Origin: Methanomassiliicoccaceae archaeon UBA421
GTDB lineage: Archaea; Thermoplasmatota; Thermoplasmata; Methanomassiliicoccales; Methanomethylophilaceae
Direction: 5' to 3'
Assembly: GCA_002498365.1 (NCBI GenBank)
Contig: DAHB01000004.1
Location: 233,429 to 297,428, forward strand
DNA: 64,000 nucleotides
Under the pieces are notes generated by a model. It was not told where the DNA came from. It worked only from the letters and a program-made list of their open reading frames with translations, and did no database searches. This document shows positions 8,394 to 15,822 of the stretch, piece by piece. Position numbers and translations under genes: made by a program. Positions within the stretch are counted from its first letter, which is position 1. Each line of letters opens with the position of its first letter.

Positions 8394-10013
8394 TCATTCA
8401 CCCTCGGAGTCGTCATCCTGAAGCTCTTTCAGACCGAACCTCTGGATGACCGACTCGGGAGTTCCCATGTCTTCCACGACGCCGTTCCTTATGAACGCTA
8501 CGCGGTCGCAGACGTTCTCGACAAAATCCATGTCGTGGCTCACCACGACGAAGGTCTCGCCCAGGGTCTCCCTCGCCCGGATGACGGATTTTGCTATGAT
8601 GGTCTTTGTTATCGGGTCCATGGTCCCTGTAGGCTCATCCAGCACTATGATGCGGGGCTCCCTTATCAGGACCTGTGCGAAGGCTATCCTCTGGCACTCT
8701 CCGACGCTCAGTGTGTCGGGGTAAGAGTAGAGAAGACTCTCCATGTTCTTCTTGTCGAACCCTACGCTCTGAAGCACTTGTATGGCCTTGAACTTTGCAA
8801 GTTCCGCTGGCATCCTGGTGCCTATGCTGGTCGTAAGGTTGCTGAGTATGTTGTCGAAGGGATAGAGCGTGTATTCCTGATGGAGGAACCCGATATAGGG
8901 GGTGGCGCGGCCTTTCCCGCTCGGCCCCATCTCTGACATGTCAACCCAGTCGTCGCCGATCCTTATCTTCACGGACCCGCGGGTGGCGGGCGTCATGCCG
9001 GCGACCATTCTTGACGTCGTGGTCTTGCCGGCGCCCGACTTTCCCACAAGGCCGAACACCTCGCGCTCCATTATATCGAAGGTTACACCGTCCACTGCCT
9101 TGACGACTCCTCTGACGACAGAGAAAAAGTGCTTCTCCGCATCCTTGAGCGATATTATCGGCTCTCCCAGGTCGGCGGCCTTTGTCCTTTCGAACGAGTA
9201 TCCTTCCATAAATTTATCGGCGATCTCCTTCGGGTCGCCCTGCATCAGCACGTTGCCGGAATCCAGCCATATGGCCTCGTCGGCCATCTTATCCACGGCC
9301 TCGGGCCAATGGGACGCGAAGACCATCGAGATCCCTCTCTTCCCGACGTAGTCCACAAGACGCTCGTGCATCAATTCCGCCGTGTACGGGTCAAGCGTTC
9401 CCGTCGGCTCGTCCGCCAAGAAGAAGAGAGGATCCCTGGCTATCTGCCTTGCGAGGACTATCCTCTGCTTCTCTCCTCCGGACAGGTCCCTGGCTATGTG
9501 TGTGGTCCTGTGAGTCATCCCCACGAATTCCAGCAGCTGGAGCGCCATGTCCGTCCTGGCCTTGCCCTCTGCACGGTCGCCTATGGCCTCGAAGATGTTC
9601 TCGATCACGGTCTTATCCCCGAAAAGGGCGAACGTCCTCTGCAGCATTATGGCGATGCGGCTCTTGAGCTGGCGTCTTAAAGGGTCGTCATCTTTCAAAG
9701 ACCAGAAATCCACGGTGATCGTTCCTGTTTCACACCCGCATTTCGAGCAGGGCGTTCCTTCATGGGGGAGGTCGAGGTTTCCGCATCCGGAACACCTATT
9801 GACCCTGTACAGCACCCTTCCGGAGTCGGGTGCGTAATCTTCGCTTCCCCTCAGCATCATTATCAAAACGCTCTTGCCCGCGGCGCTCTTGCCTATCAGG
9901 CCCAGTATCTTACCGGTCTGTATAGTGGCGCTCACATTATTAAGGACCGTCTTGTTCCCGAACCTCTTGGAAACATTCTCAATAATAACAAAGTCCACCG
10001 ACTTTTGAACCAT
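8394..10013 (-). CDS. atwA: MCR-activation component A2, twin-ABC ATPase AtwA
   Basis: 539 residues with two ABC domains. Domain 1: Walker A GKSAAGKS at 41-48, a four-Cys zinc-like insertion (CSGCG...CSKCGC, 74-94), signature LSGGEKQRI at 177-185 and Walker B FFLADEPTGT near 198. Domain 2: Walker A GKSGAGKTT at 324-332, a less canonical signature LSVGECQRI at 435-443 and Walker B IIVLDEPTGTMD at 455-466. There are no membrane segments. Component A2 supplies ATP hydrolysis for reductive activation of MCR. A TATA-like box centred 25 bp upstream of the ATG makes it the probable first gene of a leaderless operon. Confidence 0.93.
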   Translation of the reverse strand: MVQKSVDFVIIENVSKRFGNKTVLNNVSATIQTGKILGLIGKSAAGKSVLIMMLRGSEDYAPDSGRVLYRVNRCSGCGNLDLPHEGTPCSKCGCETGTITVDFWSLKDDDPLRRQLKSRIAIMLQRTFALFGDKTVIENIFEAIGDRAEGKARTDMALQLLEFVGMTHRTTHIARDLSGGEKQRIVLARQIARDPLFFLADEPTGTLDPYTAELMHERLVDYVGKRGISMVFASHWPEAVDKMADEAIWLDSGNVLMQGDPKEIADKFMEGYSFERTKAADLGEPIISLKDAEKHFFSVVRGVVKAVDGVTFDIMEREVFGLVGKSGAGKTTTSRMVAGMTPATRGSVKIRIGDDWVDMSEMGPSGKGRATPYIGFLHQEYTLYPFDNILSNLTTSIGTRMPAELAKFKAIQVLQSVGFDKKNMESLLYSYPDTLSVGECQRIAFAQVLIREPRIIVLDEPTGTMDPITKTIIAKSVIRARETLGETFVVVSHDMDFVENVCDRVAFIRNGVVEDMGTPESVIQRFGLKELQDDDSEGE

Positions 10014-10033
10014 GGATGTGAAGAGTTCCTTCG

Positions 10034-10043
10034 ATATAAAAAA
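10034..10043 (-). promoter_or_regulatory. TATA box of the atwA-mcrC-mmp operon
   Basis: The minus strand reads TTTTTATAT here, centred about 25 bp from the atwA ATG at 10013. This spacing puts the expected transcription start at or next to the start codon, so a leaderless mRNA is likely. It faces the promoter of the plus-strand regulator 100 bp away. Confidence 0.5.
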
Positions 10044-10137
10044 CGCGCGAGTATTACGGATGGAAAGCGACGGCGGGCACTGGCTTAACAGCTATTGACG
10101 GCGTTAATACCGTATCTTGCGACATGACAATCAATTA

Positions 10138-10146
10138 CTTTATTTA
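10138..10146 (+). promoter_or_regulatory. TATA box of the DUF2111 regulator gene
   Basis: TTTATTTAA lies about 26 bp upstream of the ATG at 10168, so transcription would start at or very near the ATG (leaderless). A 7-bp inverted repeat fills the space between this box and the start codon. Confidence 0.5.
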
Positions 10147-10167
10147 ATGGATGAATGATACATCCAT
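10147..10167. promoter_or_regulatory. Candidate operator: inverted repeat abutting the regulator start codon
   Basis: Perfect inverted repeat ATGGATG - 7 nt - CATCCAT, ending at the base before the ATG of the HTH/DUF2111 gene and directly downstream of its TATA box. A protein bound here would block transcription initiation. Autoregulation by the encoded winged-helix protein is the simplest idea, but it is inference. Confidence 0.4.
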
Positions 10168-11130
10168 ATGTCCAATCAGCAGCACAGGGGTGCAGGCGGC
10201 CCGATACCGAAATTCAGCGATTATCATATCTGGAAAGCCTTGGACTGTCTGAGCAAGAACAAGCCCGTTGGGCGTAAAAAGCTCGCTCAGCTCCTGAACA
10301 TAGGGGAAGGCAGCACCAGGACCATACTCGGCATACTGCAGGAGCACGGACTGATAGATATCGACAAGAACGGCGTTTCCGTAAATAAAAAAGGCACCGG
10401 ATGCTACAATTCCATGACCATGGACGTCAAGCACGTAGACATGGGGGGCCTCACCATCGGGGAATTCGACTGCGCCGTACGCATTCCGAAGATCGCACGC
10501 AGAGTGAAGTACGGATGCGAGGAGCGCGACATGGCCATCAAAGCCGGCGCCACCGGCGCCACCACCCTGATATGCAGCAACGACAGGCTCATCTTTCCCG
10601 GTTCCGGGTACGCCTTGGAGCCCCAGATCGGCGAAATCCTGAGGAAGAGCCTCGCCATACGTAACGAGGATGTCATCATCATCGGGACCGCCGACACTCC
10701 TGACATGGCGGAAGAAGGGGCGGTGATGTCCGGCCTGTCGCTTCTGGGAGGACTGCAGTTCGACAGGGACCTCAAGGACATCCTTTCTCACAGAAGCACC
10801 GGCAGCGAACTGATATCCCTCGCATTTGCGATACACGACCTTGTGGGAGGGCTCCCGGTCTGCGCCAAGAGCCGCGACAATCTGGGGATAAGGATCGAGA
10901 ACGGGGTCGTGATAGACAACGCCTACACCGGCCAAGTCCTGGAGGAGGTCATAACGGTGGGGACCACAATACGCAAGATAGCCACTTCCGGACCGTACAA
11001 AGGTATAAAGGTCATTGTTACACCTATTGACCTGGATAACCGCGTCATCGCTGCCATTGGCGTGGTGGACATACGATCCATGGCCGGCGTCGACAACCTG
11101 ATTAGATTGAGTGGTGATGATAATGACTGA
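10168..11130 (+). CDS. Helix-turn-helix regulator with C-terminal DUF2111 domain
   Basis: 320 residues. An N-terminal winged HTH at about 20-75 (ALDCLSKNKPVGRKKLAQLLNIGEGSTRTILGILQEHGLI) precedes a phosphosugar-binding-regulator-like or DUF4443-like middle. The C-terminal segment from about 265 (VLEEVITVGTTIRKIATSG...VIVTPIDLDNRVIAAIGVVDI) matches the methanogen DUF2111 domain. A run DRLIFPGSGYALEP near 150 suggests a ligand pocket. The gene is divergent from atwA and points toward mcrBDGA. Inference: a transcriptional regulator of MCR or its activation genes that senses a methanogenesis metabolite or redox state. Ligand and targets unknown. Confidence 0.75.
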   Translation: MSNQQHRGAGGPIPKFSDYHIWKALDCLSKNKPVGRKKLAQLLNIGEGSTRTILGILQEHGLIDIDKNGVSVNKKGTGCYNSMTMDVKHVDMGGLTIGEFDCAVRIPKIARRVKYGCEERDMAIKAGATGATTLICSNDRLIFPGSGYALEPQIGEILRKSLAIRNEDVIIIGTADTPDMAEEGAVMSGLSLLGGLQFDRDLKDILSHRSTGSELISLAFAIHDLVGGLPVCAKSRDNLGIRIENGVVIDNAYTGQVLEEVITVGTTIRKIATSGPYKGIKVIVTPIDLDNRVIAAIGVVDIRSMAGVDNLIRLSGDDND

Positions 11131-11443
11131 CCAATGCAAAGTAACTGTGGATTCAGGCGTATGCAAGATGATCACGGTGATTGATGCCAAAGAGAACGAC
11201 ATGGGCCTTATCGAACTGTCGATAAAGAGCGATTGCCCCCATATACTGATGATGTCCTGGAACGTTCAGCCGATATGTGCGTACACCGAGGTGGAGGCGC
11301 CCATGTGCGAGACGGAAGTCTATAAGCTGGCCACCAAATATCTCCCCCATGCGGCCTGCCCCGTCCCCTGCGGTATGGTTAAGGCCATCGAGGTTGCCGG
11401 AAATCTGGGCCTGAAAAGGAACGTTTCCGTCAAGATCGAATGA
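11123..11443 (+). CDS. Conserved small cysteine-rich protein (DUF6951-like)
   Basis: 106 residues from the ATG at 11123, chosen because GGTGAT precedes it and it overlaps the regulator stop by only 8 bp. Conserved-looking Cys occur in DSGVCK, SDCPHI, QPIC, MCETE and KYLPHAACPVPCGMVKAIEVA. This last block is characteristic of a small family found in methanogens and other anaerobes (family name from memory). Function unknown. Co-transcription with the DUF2111 regulator suggests a shared process. Confidence 0.7.
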   Translation: MTDQCKVTVDSGVCKMITVIDAKENDMGLIELSIKSDCPHILMMSWNVQPICAYTEVEAPMCETEVYKLATKYLPHAACPVPCGMVKAIEVAGNLGLKRNVSVKIE

Positions 11444-11475
11444 AATGACAGCGTGAAGGAACAAAGAGGGATCAA

Positions 11476-12033
11476 ATGACCGTTAGCAACATTAATCCGG
11501 AGCTCCCGCTGAAAATAGTAAGCGGCCTAAGAGGAGTGGTCCACAGTTTTTACCTGGATGACATGATACTCGACCGGCTGAGGGCCGAAGAGGCCACCGT
11601 CAGGGCGGGAGGAGGGAACATCCAGGTGGACAACCAGGGATTTTCCCGGGCGCTAGAGAGACAGCATGTCATATGCATAATCAAGGACCCGCGATTCAGA
11701 CCGCCGCCGGAGGCGACGGTGATATTGGTCGATTCTGCCGGCAATCTTCTCGGGACCGAGGTCTTCCCGTTCAACTCGAAAGAGTACGAAGACCGCGGAG
11801 ACGCCGTCTGGCTATCCGACGGGTTCATAGTGTTCCCGAATATCAAGGGTAACGGGACGGAGGCGTTCGTGATGCCCCCTGTGTCGTTCCCGGAGCTCAA
11901 CGAGAGCAACGGATGCAAGGACGTCGTCTCATGCAGCCCCGCACCGACCTCGGACCTGATGATCAAGACGCACTACGGATACGAGGACGACCCCCGCCTA
12001 GCCTCGATACTCGTGGCCTTCAACGACTGCTGA
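11476..12033 (+). CDS. Hypothetical protein beside the MCR regulatory genes
   Basis: 185 residues, no signal peptide and no membrane segment. Predicted soluble alpha/beta protein with IKDPRFRPPPEATVILVDSAGNLLGTEVFPF and a C-terminal stretch with several Cys (NGCKDVVSCSP, FNDC). I do not recognise the family. It is preceded by AAGGAACAAAGAGGG, a plausible ribosome site, 32 bp after the previous gene, so it is probably the third gene of the regulator operon. It ends abutting the convergent PRC-barrel gene. Confidence 0.6.
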   Translation: MTVSNINPELPLKIVSGLRGVVHSFYLDDMILDRLRAEEATVRAGGGNIQVDNQGFSRALERQHVICIIKDPRFRPPPEATVILVDSAGNLLGTEVFPFNSKEYEDRGDAVWLSDGFIVFPNIKGNGTEAFVMPPVSFPELNESNGCKDVVSCSPAPTSDLMIKTHYGYEDDPRLASILVAFNDC

Positions 12034-12594
12034 TCAATCCAGTGTGAAGTTCCCCCGCAGGTCCTCTACCCTGCGGGAGAGGTTCACCCCATCGGTGACG
12101 GAGCTGATGTGGCTTGTCAGAAGGCCCGAGACCGTCTTGTTGATGAGTCCCAGCTTGACATCCAGAGCTTCGGCGACGCCTTTTTCTATCTTCACTTTGA
12201 AAGAATTGATCCTCCAGGTGTCCAGATCTATGCCTATGTCGGCTATCGTGCCGATGGTTATCAGGTCGGAGGTGACGACCTTCTTGCCTATCAGAACCGT
12301 CGCCTTCTCCGTCCCCCCGTTGTCGGCGACCAGCGCCTTTTGCAACTGGTCTCGGGCCTCCGGGATCAGGATGACGTCGTTTATATCGTATGTACCGATG
12401 TTCAGCGAGAACTGAGGCTTCCTGAACGAAGAGGCGCCCAGCACATCTCCGAGCCCCTTGGACCCCCGGACGCCTATGGAACGCACGGTCCACGATCCGG
12501 GCTCATAGTAAACGTCGACGACGTTGCCCACGATGAAGGCGTCGCTGCTTATTATCGACTTGTCCTTGAGGAAACTGTACAATCTCATCGCCAT
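12034..12594 (-). CDS. PRC-barrel domain protein (tandem)
   Basis: 186 residues with two PRC-barrel-like units, about 5-80 (DAFIVGNVVDVYYEPGSWTVRSI) and 95-160 (KKVVTSDLITIGTIADIGIDLDTWRINSFKV). PRC-barrels are small beta domains found in RimM and photosynthetic reaction-centre H subunits and as stand-alone archaeal proteins of unknown role. The start is at 12594 or the ATG at 12588. A TATA-like TCTATATCG at 12612-12620 fits a near-leaderless mRNA. A U-rich tract separates it from the mcr operon, so it is probably an independent unit. Confidence 0.7.
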   Translation of the reverse strand: MAMRLYSFLKDKSIISSDAFIVGNVVDVYYEPGSWTVRSIGVRGSKGLGDVLGASSFRKPQFSLNIGTYDINDVILIPEARDQLQKALVADNGGTEKATVLIGKKVVTSDLITIGTIADIGIDLDTWRINSFKVKIEKGVAEALDVKLGLINKTVSGLLTSHISSVTDGVNLSRRVEDLRGNFTLD

Positions 12595-12635
12595 GTCCGA
12601 CGGATAAACTACGATATAGAAAAAACCGCCGTTCG

Positions 12636-12652
12636 GACATAAAAAAGAAAGT
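12636..12652 (-). terminator. U-rich terminator of the mcr operon
   Basis: The minus strand reads CTTTCTTTTTTATG about 15-30 bases after the DUF2098 stop. Oligo-U tracts of this kind terminate archaeal RNA polymerase. It sits between the mcrBDGA-DUF2098 transcript and the PRC-barrel gene. Confidence 0.5.
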
Positions 12653-12665
12653 TGGGGTAAGTGGT

Positions 12666-12944
12666 TTATCCGCCGCCCGAAGGCATGAATCCGGATATGT
12701 CGACTTCGCGTGCGGTGTTCGCAACTTCCTCGACCGTCTGCATCCTGCCTTCGAACTTCTTGTCGCGCTCCTTGTAGGAGATCGAGCTGTACTCCGATTC
12801 GTCCGCCGGGACCAGGAACGTCCGGTCATAATAGAGTCCGGTATAGTCCAGCCTGAGCCAGACCTTGCCTCCGCTCTCCCTGACCTCGGTCACTTTCCCG
12901 ACCGTCGATGTCGGAAGGTACTTCGCGAAATCTCCTACCTGCAC
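12666..12944 (-). CDS. DUF2098 protein, last gene of the mcr operon
   Basis: 92 residues beginning with GTG at 12944, 4 bp after the mcrA stop. The sequence MQVGDFAKYLPTSTVGKVTEVRESGGKVWLRLDYTGLYYD (read in two parts, residues 1-20 and 21-40) is the DUF2098 pattern, a small beta-rich domain almost confined to methanogens. No Cys. Position directly behind mcrA suggests an accessory role for MCR, but no function is established. Confidence 0.8.
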   Translation of the reverse strand: MQVGDFAKYLPTSTVGKVTEVRESGGKVWLRLDYTGLYYDRTFLVPADESEYSSISYKERDKKFEGRMQTVEEVANTAREVDISGFMPSGGG

Positions 12945-12948
12945 GGGA

Positions 12949-14607
12949 TCATCCCTTGATGACCGCGGTCCTCTCGCCTGCAGGGACGAACTCCCTGAGC
13001 CCGCCGCGTCCGATCTCCTTCGTCACGTTGGCGAAGTCGAACTGGAGAGATGGGTCGGCGAAGGCGACACGTATGAACGGGTTGGCTGTGAAAGCGTCTC
13101 CGCGTGCGACGTGTGCGGCCTTGGGTATTCCGGTGTATCCGGAGAGGTGACCGACGTTCATTGCGTAGTTGGGGTAGTTCGGTCCGCGGCCTTCCATCGG
13201 CAGACCCTCGTCGGATCTGTAGGCGAAGGAGTTGGCGGAACCGCACTGGTCCTGGAGGTCGTATCCGTAGAATCCGAGCCTTCCGGTCCTCTCCTTGTGC
13301 TCGAGCATGGAGTAGTACCAGCAGTTCAGACCGCAGTCTGCGACACCGGTGGCCATCGCACCGGCGATACCGGTGGACGCGGCCGCGACGGTGGCCCTCT
13401 GGGATCCTCCGAAGTGCGTCTCCATGACTGCAGGGTACCTCTCGTACATCTCGAGGGAGTAGCTGTCCACGTCCTCGGCGAGGTTCATGAGCTCGTCGTA
13501 GTCGTTGGGGTCCAGCTTGCAGAATCCTCCATACCTCTTGTTGATCTGGTCGATACCGTAGTAAACGTAGTCCTCGAGGATGTTGTCGGTGTATGCCGCA
13601 GTAGCGTACTGGGTGAATCCGACTCCTCCGGACATGTATCCGCCGAGGTAGATCTGGTCGTAGACGATGGCACCGAGCGCAACGGACTCAAGTGCCGCGC
13701 GTCCGGGGTCGTCGGGGTACACACGGTCGGACTGGGCTATGTCAGCCATGAATCCGAACGGGATTCCTCCGGGTTCGTTGGGTCCCCTTGCACGCCTGGC
13801 GGGCATCATGGTTCCCATGTTGATCGACTGGTGCTTTGCGGAGTACGCGAAGTCTGCGATCGCCGCCTCTCCTGCCGCCAGCTTGTAGGAGGAGATGAAG
13901 GCCATCGAGATCTGCATCGCTGCGTGCCTGGATGTGGTGGCTCCGTCCATGACCCTTCCTACTATGGAGGGTACGCGGACCGCCTGCATCAGGGTCTTTC
14001 CTACGGCTGCCTTCAGCTGCTTCGCCTGCTCGGCGGGGAAGAGCTTGTTGATGTCGATGACGAATCTCTTGTCGAGCTCGTCCACCAGTTCGTCGTCTCC
14101 GGAGAACACTTTGACGTACGAGTCGTACACCAGCGCGGGGTTGACCTCCGCCATGTGCTCCTGAACGACTGCTCCTCCGGGCATGGTGTGGTTGACCGTC
14201 TCGAGGTATGCGTTGATGGTCTCGGGCGTGACCTCTTTACCAAGCCTTCTCTCGATGGTCTGGTGAGGAGAGTCGAGACCGACAAGGATCGTCCTCCTTA
14301 TGTCGTCCCACGCCTGCTGGATCGCAGGGTTGTTTATGCAGTGGAGGTCGTCGGGCTCGACGAAGATGTCCGTGTGCGAGAGCTGGTAGGGCATCCACGA
14401 CCTCTGTCCGAGGGGGACTCCTATGTCCTCGTTCATCATGGGGAATCCGCGGTCTTTAGCGATCTTTTCAGCCGCCGCCTGGAACTCCACTTTGCTCTTA
14501 GACTGTTTCCAGCCGCCGTACTTGTAGTAGCTGGTCGATATGTCGGTAGGCTCCTCTTTGAATTTCTTCTTGACGGCCTCCATGAACATTTTCTCTTTTG
14601 TTGCCAT
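12949..14607 (-). CDS. mcrA: Methyl-coenzyme M reductase alpha subunit
   Basis: 552 residues, full length. MCR is cytoplasmic (alpha-beta-gamma)2 and makes methane from methyl-CoM and CoB. Active-site features visible: the F430 axial Gln in PGGAVVQEH (Q149), methyl-His site AKHQ (H259), CoB and methyl-Arg site ARRARGPNEPGG (R271/R272), Tyr in FTQYATA (Y334), Gln in GGSQRA (Q403), and LGFYGYDLQDQCG containing Y447, the thioglycine site G448, D453 and C455. These correspond to known modified residues of characterised enzymes with a constant offset of 2-3. All are conserved, so a normal methanogenic MCR is expected. Modification enzymes are not in the window. Confidence 0.98.
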   Translation of the reverse strand: MATKEKMFMEAVKKKFKEEPTDISTSYYKYGGWKQSKSKVEFQAAAEKIAKDRGFPMMNEDIGVPLGQRSWMPYQLSHTDIFVEPDDLHCINNPAIQQAWDDIRRTILVGLDSPHQTIERRLGKEVTPETINAYLETVNHTMPGGAVVQEHMAEVNPALVYDSYVKVFSGDDELVDELDKRFVIDINKLFPAEQAKQLKAAVGKTLMQAVRVPSIVGRVMDGATTSRHAAMQISMAFISSYKLAAGEAAIADFAYSAKHQSINMGTMMPARRARGPNEPGGIPFGFMADIAQSDRVYPDDPGRAALESVALGAIVYDQIYLGGYMSGGVGFTQYATAAYTDNILEDYVYYGIDQINKRYGGFCKLDPNDYDELMNLAEDVDSYSLEMYERYPAVMETHFGGSQRATVAAASTGIAGAMATGVADCGLNCWYYSMLEHKERTGRLGFYGYDLQDQCGSANSFAYRSDEGLPMEGRGPNYPNYAMNVGHLSGYTGIPKAAHVARGDAFTANPFIRVAFADPSLQFDFANVTKEIGRGGLREFVPAGERTAVIKG

Positions 14608-14611
14608 TGAT

Positions 14612-15385
14612 TCACACCCCCTTCACTTTGAAAGGCTGGTATCCGCCCAGTGTCCTGAGCTTGTGGATCCTGTGCTGGTATTTCGAGACCTCTTTGTCGT
14701 CCCTCATGTCGACTCCGTCGGCCCTGAAGATAGTGGTCCTCTTCCTGAGGTCCTCCATCGATGCGGGGGCTCCGACGAAGATCTCCTTGTCGAGGGGCAG
14801 CGCGACCTGGTCCTTCACGTACTTGACCTCTTTCTTCTTGGGGTCCCACAGGTACCTCTGCCATGCGTCGAACATGAGTCCGTTCTCGTCGAGACGGCAG
14901 GCGTGTCCGTGAACGGTTGCACCCCTGATTCCCGTCAGTGCGGCGTCGAAGGTCTCGTTCTCGATGAACTCTTTCGCCATTTTCTCAAGGTCCCTCTCCC
15001 TTACTTCGATGATCTGCCTTCCGGACAGGGTACCGGTGTCGATACCTCTGTACCTGGAAAGGTACATCCATGCCCTCTGGTAGGGGGACACGGGCGCGAA
15101 GTAGACGGAGTCAGAGAACTGGATATACCTTATCCTGTCTCCGTGCTTGGCACCGTCTATGGGGGTGACCAGTTTCCTTATGGGGCAGTCCGGCTCGGAG
15201 CCCTCCTCGATGGGGGGGTGGATGGATTTGTAGTCCTCTCCGGGGTTGCGGTGTCCCATGAGCTTGACGACGTCCTCGATGGGGACCTCGCGAAGTTTCT
15301 GCAGTTTTACTTTGGGGTCCATCAATCTGCGCCTTGCGACGGCAGGGCTTGTGGTTCCGGGGTAGAACTGTCTTTTGTATGCCAT
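14612..15385 (-). CDS. mcrG: Methyl-coenzyme M reductase gamma subunit
   Basis: 257 residues, normal length. Starts MAYKRQFYPGTTSPAVARRR, with the gamma-subunit motifs KLMGHRNPGEDYKSIHPP, RLDENGLMFDAWQRY and ALTGIRGATVHGHACR. It lies 2 bp after mcrD and 4 bp before mcrA. The gamma subunit contributes residues around the F430 pocket in the hexamer. Nothing unusual seen. Confidence 0.97.
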   Translation of the reverse strand: MAYKRQFYPGTTSPAVARRRLMDPKVKLQKLREVPIEDVVKLMGHRNPGEDYKSIHPPIEEGSEPDCPIRKLVTPIDGAKHGDRIRYIQFSDSVYFAPVSPYQRAWMYLSRYRGIDTGTLSGRQIIEVRERDLEKMAKEFIENETFDAALTGIRGATVHGHACRLDENGLMFDAWQRYLWDPKKKEVKYVKDQVALPLDKEIFVGAPASMEDLRKRTTIFRADGVDMRDDKEVSKYQHRIHKLRTLGGYQPFKVKGV

Positions 15386-15387
15386 AT

Positions 15388-15816
15388 TTAAACACCTCTG
15401 TAATCATTAAGAGTAGGTCTGTATTTCGAGTATCTTCCGATCTCAAGGTTGAATCCGTGCGCGATGTGCGCATCGCATACGGCCTTGATCTTTCCAACGG
15501 TCTCGTCAAGCACTTTGTCGTCCTCGACTTCGAGCTCGATGAAGAAATAGCCGACCAGTTTGGTCAGCTCCACATCCTTTCCGCCGATCTTTACGAAACG
15601 GCGTTGCGTGTGGTTGTTATCGAGCCCTTTGTTGGGTCCGCTGTTGATCTTGCTAGGCAGGCTCTCGCCCGACATGGTGATCTGTCTGATGTGCTCGATC
15701 TCCTCGAACCCGTTTATGACCTTTTCGGTCGTCTCCGCGCTCAGGAGGCGGTTCGTGGTTATCCTCACTTCAGGGAGGGGCACGCCCGCATATTCCGCTG
15801 GGGGATTGCTCGACAT
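15388..15816 (-). CDS. mcrD: MCR operon protein D
   Basis: 142 residues with the McrD pattern: VPLPEVRITTNRLLSAETTEKVIN, IRQITMSGESLP and KPNK-like FVKIGGKDVELTKLVGYFFIELE. McrD is not part of mature MCR. It is thought to act in assembly, binding apo or immature enzyme before activation. It lies between mcrB (6 bp gap) and mcrG, the usual place. Confidence 0.93.
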   Translation of the reverse strand: MSSNPPAEYAGVPLPEVRITTNRLLSAETTEKVINGFEEIEHIRQITMSGESLPSKINSGPNKGLDNNHTQRRFVKIGGKDVELTKLVGYFFIELEVEDDKVLDETVGKIKAVCDAHIAHGFNLEIGRYSKYRPTLNDYRGV

Positions 15817-15822
15817 TTATGC

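Noticed and set aside
10144..11202. Minus-strand frame of 352 codons opposite the DUF2111 gene
   Set aside because: The plus strand has an HTH, a TATA box and a conserved domain; the minus frame has none.
12865..14610. Plus-strand open frame of 581 codons opposite mcrA
   Set aside because: Antisense shadow of mcrA; translation is Val/Gly/Asp-rich and matches nothing.
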